Assembly: GCA_031267485.1 (NCBI GenBank)
Contig: JAIRYY010000241.1
Coordinates: 1-27,517 of the forward strand
DNA length: 27,517 nucleotides
Reading direction: 5' to 3'
Source of the DNA: Tannerella sp.
GTDB lineage: Bacteria > Bacteroidota > Bacteroidia > Bacteroidales > Tannerellaceae
Shown here in pieces: positions 6,674-13,999 of this stretch. The notes below the pieces were generated by a model. It was given only the letters and a program-made list of their open reading frames with translations, searched no databases and was not told the origin of the DNA. A program made the position numbers and the translations under genes. The first letter of the stretch is position 1, and each line of letters starts with the position of its first letter.

Positions 6674-9559
6674 TCATTGGCAGGCGTATAAAGTGACCGG
6701 CCCGGCCATTCCCATTGATTGTACCGGCTGGGGCGCTCTTCCGGGACGCGCCGTCCATTTCTGCGCAATCAGGTTTTCGTCTTTCAGCGTCTGGATATAA
6801 TTGCCCATGGTGGTGATGACTTTCACTTCCAGGTCATTTTCTCCGGCTTTCAGTTTTCCCGAAAGATCGTGCAGACGGTTGCCGTACCAGCTTGTGCCGC
6901 AATCCTCGCCATTAAGCCTTACTTCGGCCACGCCCCATACTTTTCCCAGATTCAATACGGTGGCGTGCGCCGGAAGGGTGGCGATGTGGAACTTCCTCGT
7001 GTAGACGACGGTACCCGTGAAATCAGCGTAAGGCGTATTTTTGAGGTCGTCAAGCACGAAAAAGTGAGTTTTCTCCGTGGAGTCTTTGCAACTGTGGAGC
7101 AGTTCGACGTCCCACCCGTCCAGCGTGCGGCTGTCTGCGCCGCTCACGGGAAGCGGACGCCACGTTTCGCCCTGCTCCGTGCCGTCGAACACGATGATGC
7201 GCGAATCCGCAGGCCCGAGACGAAGCGGAAAGCCGCCGCGTTTGTCGAGGTGAATACGGTAGCGCCTGCCGTCTTCCGGGTCCCAGATCCATGCGTGGCG
7301 CCGGGCGGCAGTCTGTTTGGGGAAACGGACTGTCGTCTGATGTTCACGGTTCAGGCTGGCATTGACAAAGAAGAAAAATTCCGACCCGTCGTCGCGAATG
7401 TAACGGTTGACCATCACGTAGGGGTCGGGATTTTCGATGACGACAAAGGGCGTCAGGCCGTATTTCTGCTGAATGGCAGGATACCATGCCATGAAATCGT
7501 TGTCTTCCGGCTTTGTCAGCAGCACGAAACGATCGGGGAAGGCGCGCAGTTTTTCCATCCATGCGGTTACTTCGCGGTCGTTGCGTTCACGGTCTTTCCA
7601 TCCGAGCGACTTGACCGGGTATTTTTCGATGCAGAACACGTGCCCGCCGGAGGCGACGAAATCGTACAGCCGGGCAAGCGTGGCGGGATACATGCGTTCC
7701 GTCTCGATCAGGAAAAGGCGGTTGTATTTCCTCCTGCCGTAGCACAGCCATCCTTTTTCGACGGTTGCAGCGGCAATGACGGTTTCGGATACGTAATCGG
7801 CGCCGTTGCCCGTTTTGTGCATGGCTTCCCAGAGGAGGCTCATGTAGGGCGCGTTGATAGTGGAGGGGAACGGTTCGTTTTGCATGCCGATCGTTGTCCA
7901 CATATCGTTCACGGGCGGCAGAATGGCAATATCGGCGTACATGTCGGCATTTTGCAGCATGGACGACACGCGTGCGCGATAGTCGTTAAAGAGCCTGAAA
8001 TACGGCCACCAGTTGTTTTTTTCGTTGTAGTAGGCGCCGTAGCGAATCCATCCGGGGAAAGGCGCTTCGGGCGGCGAATAGTTGAAGCCGTGGAAGACGG
8101 AATGTGTGATGCCGGCGATAGCGTTCATGTCGCAGCCGATTTTCAGAAATTCGAGCGTCATGTTGAATACGCGGTAGGTATTGGTCATTTCTTCGGCGCT
8201 GATGAGGCGTTTGCCGGCAAGATGGGCGGCCGACGAGACGTATTTGTTGACCATCGTATAAGCCCGTCCGCGGCGGTAGTCCTCGTTCGACATTTCTTCG
8301 CCGATGCGGTGCTGCAGGTAATTGGTCGTCCACGATTCGCCTTCGGGGATGTCGTGCGCCATGCTGGTTTCGAGCGGGAAAAAGCCGCGCCCGTAGGCCT
8401 GGGCGCGCGACTTGACGTGCAGCCGGTGGCACCATTCGACATACGTGCCCGTGAAGCGTTCCAGAAACAGCTCGGCCTTGGTCATTTCCATGTCGAAACG
8501 CATCCGCTCAATCATCTCCCGAAATTCGGGCGACATACCGGCGCCGCAGTTGTAGTCGGACACGTTGCCCATACTTTCCGTTTTGAACAGGAGGTAGGGC
8601 AGAAAGGGCATGACGTCGTAGCCGCGCCGTTCGGCAAACGCTTCCGCCATGTCGCCCGTCCAGTTGGCGCCTTCGAGTTCCATGCTGTCGGTGAAGAGCG
8701 CGCGGATATGGCCCGAAAGCGCCCCGGCACGCCGTTCAATGGTATCGGACATGCGGTTCAGGTACTTCATGACCGCATCTCTGTCCAAATGATTCAACGT
8801 AGGTCCGTTGGCGCCGGGCGCTCCGTTGATTACTCCCCCAAAAGCGTCTATTTTCACCAGCGAGTACAGGGCGTACTTCCCCTTTGGAATATTAATCCGC
8901 AGTACTTCGCGGTTGTCCCCCAGCATGTCCGACAGATCTGTTTCTTCCTCAAGGCTGCCGACCGGATCGGGTACAAGGCGGAGCGAAAGCAGCCGGGGAA
9001 TGCGTCCGCTGTAAGGCTCGCTGATGCGGGGGTCGGCATCTTTCAGCAGGTTAAATACGGATGTTTCGTACACCATAGGGCCTTCGAGCTTTTTCACGTC
9101 GATGACCACGATTTGCCCGCGCTCTCCATCTTTCAGAAATTCGCCTCCAAAAGGCCAGCCGGAGCCTACAATCAGATCGCTGGTCATGCCCAGTTTCCCG
9201 GCCTCGTCAAACGTGACTTTCAACGCATCGATCCACTCGTCGCTGAGCCATTGCAGGGATTCAATGCCGAGGTCGTCCGTGTATTCGGGAAACTTGACGG
9301 GATTGATTTCCACGCCGCCGATGCCGGCTTCCTTCAAAAGGTGCAGCTCGCGTATCAGTTCGTTCGGCTGTACCCTGTTCCCGTTCCACCACCAGCGGAC
9401 GAAAGGACGGTAGCCGGCGTCCGGATTGCGAAACATGTCGTACGGGGTTCCCTGGCCTGCGCCGGCAGGATGCTCTCCGCCATATATGCGGAGGGAGGGG
9501 AAAACAGCCATGCTTCCCGTCAGCATGGCGCTTTTGGCAATGAATGTTCGTCTGTTCAT
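6674..9559 (-). CDS. GH106-type alpha-L-rhamnosidase-like protein A
   Basis: A 961-aa protein of the GH106 type, which removes terminal alpha-L-rhamnose from pectic side chains or glycosides. The N-terminus MNRRTFIAKS resembles a Tat signal (twin Arg then F-I). Family-like words follow: FVRWWWNGN at 53-61, AGIGGVEI at 78-85, GSGWPFGG at 132-139, FTDSMELEG at 289-297, DIPEGESW at 403-410, AEEMTN at 455-460 and a long aromatic stretch from 507. Glu406, Glu408, Glu456 and Glu457 are candidate catalytic or metal-binding acids. The C-terminal ~130 residues look like a galactose-binding beta-sandwich (LNLGKVWG, then VRLNGEDCG). Its ATG overlaps the stop of the upstream paralogue by four bases (ATGA), implying translational coupling. 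Family confidence is high; substrate is inferred from the GH28 neighbours. Confidence 0.9.
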   Translation of the reverse strand: MNRRTFIAKSAMLTGSMAVFPSLRIYGGEHPAGAGQGTPYDMFRNPDAGYRPFVRWWWNGNRVQPNELIRELHLLKEAGIGGVEINPVKFPEYTDDLGIESLQWLSDEWIDALKVTFDEAGKLGMTSDLIVGSGWPFGGEFLKDGERGQIVVIDVKKLEGPMVYETSVFNLLKDADPRISEPYSGRIPRLLSLRLVPDPVGSLEEETDLSDMLGDNREVLRINIPKGKYALYSLVKIDAFGGVINGAPGANGPTLNHLDRDAVMKYLNRMSDTIERRAGALSGHIRALFTDSMELEGANWTGDMAEAFAERRGYDVMPFLPYLLFKTESMGNVSDYNCGAGMSPEFREMIERMRFDMEMTKAELFLERFTGTYVEWCHRLHVKSRAQAYGRGFFPLETSMAHDIPEGESWTTNYLQHRIGEEMSNEDYRRGRAYTMVNKYVSSAAHLAGKRLISAEEMTNTYRVFNMTLEFLKIGCDMNAIAGITHSVFHGFNYSPPEAPFPGWIRYGAYYNEKNNWWPYFRLFNDYRARVSSMLQNADMYADIAILPPVNDMWTTIGMQNEPFPSTINAPYMSLLWEAMHKTGNGADYVSETVIAAATVEKGWLCYGRRKYNRLFLIETERMYPATLARLYDFVASGGHVFCIEKYPVKSLGWKDRERNDREVTAWMEKLRAFPDRFVLLTKPEDNDFMAWYPAIQQKYGLTPFVVIENPDPYVMVNRYIRDDGSEFFFFVNASLNREHQTTVRFPKQTAARRHAWIWDPEDGRRYRIHLDKRGGFPLRLGPADSRIIVFDGTEQGETWRPLPVSGADSRTLDGWDVELLHSCKDSTEKTHFFVLDDLKNTPYADFTGTVVYTRKFHIATLPAHATVLNLGKVWGVAEVRLNGEDCGTSWYGNRLHDLSGKLKAGENDLEVKVITTMGNYIQTLKDENLIAQKWTARPGRAPQPVQSMGMAGPVTLYACQ

Positions 9560-12441
9560 ACGTCTGTTTTAATGTGTTGATAAAGTGTGACCGGCCCGAC
9601 CAGCCCCATTGACTGAATCGGTTGCGGACGACCGGGACGGTTTACCCAGCGTTGCGCCACCTTGTTGTCTGTTAATGTCTTCATATAATTTCCCATCGTG
9701 GTAACTACCTGTATTTCCAGCTTGTTTTCGCCCGCGCGCAGTTTTCCGGAAACGTCGTACAACCGGTTGCCATACCACGTCACGCCGCAGTCCGTCCCGT
9801 TGACTTTCACTTCCGACAGGCCATATACCTTGCCCAGATTTAGCGTAGCGCCTTTGGTGTCGCGCACGGTTACCGTTTTCCGGTAAACAACCCTGCCCGT
9901 GAAATGTACGTATTCCGTATCCTTGAGGTCAACCGGCGTTTTCATTCGCGTGGCTTCAACCTTTTCTTCGAGGCTGTGGCGCAGCTCCACGTCCCAGCCT
10001 TCCAGCGTTTGCAGGTTATCGCCCGTCACCGGCAGCGGATGCCATGCCGCGCCTTCCGCTTCGTGGTCGAACACGATCATGCGCGAAGCGACAGGCCCGA
10101 GATACATCTCGAAAGCGCCCTGCCGGCCAAGCTCAATCCGGTAACGCTCGCCGGTATCCAAATCCCATACCCAGGGATATTTTCCGGTTATGGTCGTTTT
10201 CGGGAAAGTTACCGTTGTCCGGTAATCGTTGTGGAGATGGGAGTTGATGAAGAAGAAAACCTCCGCCCCGTCGTCGCGGATGTAGCGGTTGGCCATCACG
10301 TGGGGGTTGGGGTCGGTAATCGTAACAAACGGCGTCAGGCGATGCCGGCGCTGTATGGCAGGATACCATTTCACGAAGTCGTTGTCGTCCGGCTTCTGCA
10401 ACAGCACAAAGCGGTCGGGGAAAGTTTTCAGTTTCTCCACCCAGCGCTTCACCTCCCCGTCGCGCGCGTCGTGGCGGCTCCAGCCCAGCGACTGGTTGGG
10501 ATACGTTTCAATGCAAAAAACTTTTCCTCCCGCAGCGACAAATTCATGCAGCACGGCAAGCGTATCCGGATCGATACGCTCTACCGCTATCAAAAAGAGG
10601 CTGCTGTATTTTCTTTTTCCGTAGTGCAGCCACCCCTTCGATACTTTTGCTTCGCGGATGACCGGCTCCGATACGTAATCAACGCCATTGCCGTTCTTGT
10701 TCATTGCTTCCCAGAGGAGCGTTTGATAGGGTACGTTGACAATCGAAGGAAAAGGCTCGTTTTGCATTCCCAGCGTTGTCCACATATCGCCCAGCGGCGG
10801 AAGAACGGCAATATCGGCGTACATGTCGGCGTTTTGCACGATGGCGCATACGCGGGCTCGATATTCATTGAAGCAGTGAAAGTAAGGCCACCAGTTGTTT
10901 TTTTCGTTGTAGTAGGCGCCGTAGCGAATCCATCCGGGAAAAGGCGCCTCGGGCGGCGAGTAGTTGAAGCCGTGCAGCACGGAATGTGTAATTCCCACAA
11001 TGGTATTCTGGTCGCAACCCAGCTTGAGAAATTCCAGCGTCATGTTGAACACGCGGTAGGTGTTCGTCATCTCTTCGTTGCTTACCAGGCGTTTGCCCGT
11101 AAGATGAGCGGCCGAAGTAACATACTTGTTGACCATGGTGTAGGCGCGCCCCCGCCGGTAGTCTTCGTTCGACATTTCTTCCCCTATGCGGTGTTGCAGG
11201 TAGTTGGTCGTCCACGATTCCCCTTCGGGGATATCCACGTGCATGCTGCTTTCGAGCGGAAAAAATCCCCGCCCGTAAGCCTGCACGCGCGAAAGGACAT
11301 TCAGCCGGCGGCACCAGTCGGCAAACGGGATGCAAAAACGGTCGCGAAACATTTCCGCTTCCGTAACCTCCACGTCGTAGTGCATCCTGTTGAACATGTC
11401 CCGCAGCCCGGGCGACATGTCCACGCCATAATGATAATCCGAAACGCTGCCCATGCCGCCCATTTTATGCATGGTCAGCGGGAGCCAGGGCATGATGTCG
11501 TACCCGTTACGCCGTTTGAAGACCTCCGGCATATCGGCAATCCAGTTGGCGCCGTCCAGTTCCCAGCCGTCAACGAAGAATGCGCGTATGTGCCGGGAAA
11601 GCGGGCCTGTCCGCCGCTCTATCGCATCCGACATGCGAGTCAGGTATTTTTCAACCGCTGCCCGGTTCAGGTGATTCAACGCCGGCCCATCCGACCCTGG
11701 CGCACCGTTGATGACGCTTCCGAACGAATCCATCCGTACCAGCGCATACAGGGCATGGTTTCCTTCCGGAACGTCTACATATATTCTGTCTTCGCCTGTT
11801 TTTTCGGAAATATCGACAATTCCCTCCAGGCGCGTCAAGGGGTTTTCGACTAACTTGAGCGCGACGAGATGCGCCGTACGCCCCGCGTAAGGTTCCTGAA
11901 TGGCAGGGTCGGCCTCTTTCAGCAGATTGAATACGGAAGTCTCGTAACGCATGGGGCCTTTGAGTTTCTTCACTCCGATGACCATCATCTGCGCGCGCTC
12001 GTCGCCTTTGAGAAACATCCCGCCGAAAGGCCATCCGGAGCCGACGATCAGGTCGCAGGCCATGCCTAATTTCCGAGTCTCGTCGAACGTCACTTTCAGC
12101 ATGTCGATCCATTTGTCGTCGAGCCATTGCAGGGATTCGACGCCGAGGTCGTCCGTGTTTTCGGGGAATTTGACCGGATTAATTTCCACGCCGCCAATAC
12201 CGGCGGCTTTCAAAAGATGCAGCTCACGGATCAATTCTTCGGCTTTCACCTTGTCGCCATTCCACCACCAGCGTACAAAAGGGTGGTACGACATTCCGGG
12301 ACGCCGGAAAACCGGGAAATAACCGTCTTCATTCCGGGCGGGCGGCCACATCGCCCGGCCCGCACCTGCGACAGCCGGCGACAACATCAGGCAACCGCCC
12401 GTCATACAGAGGCTTCTTTCTATAAAATCTCTCCTGTTCAT
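9556..12441 (-). CDS. GH106-type alpha-L-rhamnosidase-like protein B
   Basis: A 961-aa paralogue of the protein encoded at 6674-9559, identical in length and matching along the whole sequence. It has a Tat-like N-terminus (MNRRDFIERS), FVRWWWNGD from 55, GSGWPFGG from 134, DIPEGESW at 403-410, NEEMTN soon after, and a C-terminal beta-sandwich (LNLGKVYG, then VKVNGTDCG). The likely role is exo-cleavage of alpha-L-rhamnosyl residues in the periplasm. It is the first gene of the cluster, 103 nt downstream of the ABC permease gene and after a stem-loop, so the operon promoter should lie in or near 12442-12495, although no good -7 box was seen. Sequence differences between the copies, for example DSMELEG versus DGWELDG, could give different linkage preferences. 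Confidence 0.9.
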   Translation of the reverse strand: MNRRDFIERSLCMTGGCLMLSPAVAGAGRAMWPPARNEDGYFPVFRRPGMSYHPFVRWWWNGDKVKAEELIRELHLLKAAGIGGVEINPVKFPENTDDLGVESLQWLDDKWIDMLKVTFDETRKLGMACDLIVGSGWPFGGMFLKGDERAQMMVIGVKKLKGPMRYETSVFNLLKEADPAIQEPYAGRTAHLVALKLVENPLTRLEGIVDISEKTGEDRIYVDVPEGNHALYALVRMDSFGSVINGAPGSDGPALNHLNRAAVEKYLTRMSDAIERRTGPLSRHIRAFFVDGWELDGANWIADMPEVFKRRNGYDIMPWLPLTMHKMGGMGSVSDYHYGVDMSPGLRDMFNRMHYDVEVTEAEMFRDRFCIPFADWCRRLNVLSRVQAYGRGFFPLESSMHVDIPEGESWTTNYLQHRIGEEMSNEDYRRGRAYTMVNKYVTSAAHLTGKRLVSNEEMTNTYRVFNMTLEFLKLGCDQNTIVGITHSVLHGFNYSPPEAPFPGWIRYGAYYNEKNNWWPYFHCFNEYRARVCAIVQNADMYADIAVLPPLGDMWTTLGMQNEPFPSIVNVPYQTLLWEAMNKNGNGVDYVSEPVIREAKVSKGWLHYGKRKYSSLFLIAVERIDPDTLAVLHEFVAAGGKVFCIETYPNQSLGWSRHDARDGEVKRWVEKLKTFPDRFVLLQKPDDNDFVKWYPAIQRRHRLTPFVTITDPNPHVMANRYIRDDGAEVFFFINSHLHNDYRTTVTFPKTTITGKYPWVWDLDTGERYRIELGRQGAFEMYLGPVASRMIVFDHEAEGAAWHPLPVTGDNLQTLEGWDVELRHSLEEKVEATRMKTPVDLKDTEYVHFTGRVVYRKTVTVRDTKGATLNLGKVYGLSEVKVNGTDCGVTWYGNRLYDVSGKLRAGENKLEIQVVTTMGNYMKTLTDNKVAQRWVNRPGRPQPIQSMGLVGPVTLYQHIKTDV

Positions 12442-12495
12442 CTATATTTTATGTTTATTCATGTATTGATATAGACAATCCGAAAGCAAAATAAT

Positions 12496-12530
12496 GTGAC
12501 AGAGACATCCTGTTATTTCAGGATTGTCAC
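12496..12530 (-). terminator. Stem-loop downstream of the ABC permease gene
   Basis: Nested inverted pairs GTGACA/TGTCAC and ATCCTG/CAGGAT, with a TTATTT loop and a five-base bulge, lie 14 nt past the permease stop codon. On the minus strand they are followed by ATTATTTTG, a loose T-rich tail. This fits an intrinsic terminator separating the permease from the glycoside hydrolase operon. Confidence 0.55.
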
Positions 12531-12544
12531 GCTTTTCAACGCGT

Positions 12545-13849
12545 TCAGTATTTTACCCAGCGGGCTATCTCTTTGTAGCCCGGTTTCTTTCCGTACATCA
12601 AAATGCCCACACGGTAAATCTTCGCGGATATCCACACCAGAAATATGGCCGAAGCAAACAGCAGGACAAGCGAAAGCAAAATCTGCCAGAACGGCACTTC
12701 GTATGGAATACGCACCATCATCACAACCGGCGAGGTGACCGGGATGAACGAGCACCAGAATGCAAGCGGGCCATCCGGGTTGTTTACGCCATATATGCCG
12801 GCATAAACGGCAAAGATGAGGATTACCATGATGGGCATCATGAACTGCTGCGAATCTTCGGGGGTATCCACCACGGAACCGACGGCGGCAAACAGCGACG
12901 CATACGAAACATATCCTCCGATGAAAAACAAAACGAAGTAAACGATTATTTCAACGAAATTGAAAGAGCCGAGTTTGGACAGCATGCCTGCCGTCGCCGA
13001 CATTTCAGCCATATTATGCGGCATGCCCGGCTGCCCGGCCGACAGATCTGCCCCGCCGCTGATGCCCAGTAATATTCCGCCGGCGCCAACCAGCATCGTC
13101 GTCAGTACGCACCAGATAATGACCTGGGTAATACCAACCAGTCCGATGCCGATTATTTTACCCATCATAAGGTCGAAGGGACGCACGGACGAAACGATCA
13201 CTTCGACGATACGGTTCGTCTTCTCCTCCATTACGCCCTGCATCACCATCCCGCCGTACATCATGATGAACAGGTATATGACCAGCGTGAATAACATGCC
13301 GATAGCGCTGCCTGTTTCCGACGACGATTCGGCGGCCGTACCGTCCCGTCCCCATTTAATCGTCTGAACATCCATGCGGACACGGCTTTTTTCTATGATT
13401 TCATCAATGTTCGGAACATTGAATGACGCGCGTTTTTCTTTCTCAAGGTATTGGCTTAGCACGCGGTCTACCTCCCGCTTCAGATCATGCGGGATCTGCT
13501 TCTCCGAATAAAGCGTGGCGGCATTCCTGTTTTCAAGCAGGTCGCCCGTTATCTCAAGGAACGCAAAAATACCGGGATGACTGTCTTTCGATTCGTCCAC
13601 CGAAGCCTGACCGGCCTCTCCGACAAACCGGAACCGGTCTGTGTCCTCAAACAGCGGCGCGTATTTGCCGGTGCGGTCTATGACGAGCACTTCGTACACA
13701 TCACTGCTTTTTATCGAGGATAGCCACAAGGGGACGAACACAAGTGCGGCAAACAGAAGCGGGGCAAACAACGTTATGAATATAAACGACTTTCTGTTTA
13801 CCCGGCGTAAATACTCTCTTTTTGTAACGATTCCTATCTTTTTCATCAT
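12545..13849 (-). CDS. ABC-2 type transporter permease (NatB/YhaP-like)
   Basis: A 434-aa integral membrane protein. It has an N-terminal transmembrane helix (about 22-45), a large extracytoplasmic domain (about 46-180), and then five or more hydrophobic segments. The cytoplasmic loop EEKTNRIVEVIVSSVRP at 208-224 is characteristic of ABC-2 permeases of the NatB/YhaP type, which export ions, drugs or peptides together with a separate ATPase. No ATP-binding subunit is encoded next to it: upstream lies an AT-rich repeat and then a hybrid sensor kinase, and downstream is the glycoside hydrolase cluster. In relatives the ATPase gene is usually immediately upstream, so this permease may have been separated from its partner by rearrangement. 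Two Met codons start the ORF (13849 and 13846); either may be used. The substrate is unknown. Confidence 0.9.
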   Translation of the reverse strand: MMKKIGIVTKREYLRRVNRKSFIFITLFAPLLFAALVFVPLWLSSIKSSDVYEVLVIDRTGKYAPLFEDTDRFRFVGEAGQASVDESKDSHPGIFAFLEITGDLLENRNAATLYSEKQIPHDLKREVDRVLSQYLEKEKRASFNVPNIDEIIEKSRVRMDVQTIKWGRDGTAAESSSETGSAIGMLFTLVIYLFIMMYGGMVMQGVMEEKTNRIVEVIVSSVRPFDLMMGKIIGIGLVGITQVIIWCVLTTMLVGAGGILLGISGGADLSAGQPGMPHNMAEMSATAGMLSKLGSFNFVEIIVYFVLFFIGGYVSYASLFAAVGSVVDTPEDSQQFMMPIMVILIFAVYAGIYGVNNPDGPLAFWCSFIPVTSPVVMMVRIPYEVPFWQILLSLVLLFASAIFLVWISAKIYRVGILMYGKKPGYKEIARWVKY

Positions 13850-13856
13850 AAACTAT

Positions 13857-13999
13857 GAATTTAGTGATTAGTGATTAGTGTAATTAGTGATTAGTGAAAT
13901 AGTGATTAGTGATTAGTGTAATTAGTGTGATTATTAACCATTAACCATTAACCACTAATCACTAATCATTAATCACTAATCATTAATCACTAATCACTG
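13857..13999. repeat. AT-rich inverted array of heptamers (TTAGTGA / TCACTAA)
   Basis: The left arm (about 13860-13930) is built from TTAGTGA-type heptamers. The middle has three ATTAACC-type units. The right arm (about 13951-13999) carries the inverse TCACTAA/TCATTAA units. The arms can pair into a long, imperfect, very AT-rich hairpin. The array fills the gap between the hybrid regulator and the permease gene and includes the regulator's stop codon (13990-13992) and last residues. It could end transcription in either direction or be a spreading simple repeat. Confidence 0.8.

Noticed and set aside
6719..9580. 953-aa plus-strand ORF opposite GH106 protein A
   Set aside because: Antisense shadow; the minus-strand frame has family motifs, a signal peptide and operon spacing.
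9904..11853. 649-aa plus-strand ORF opposite GH106 protein B
   Set aside because: Antisense shadow whose composition mirrors the ORF opposite the paralogue.
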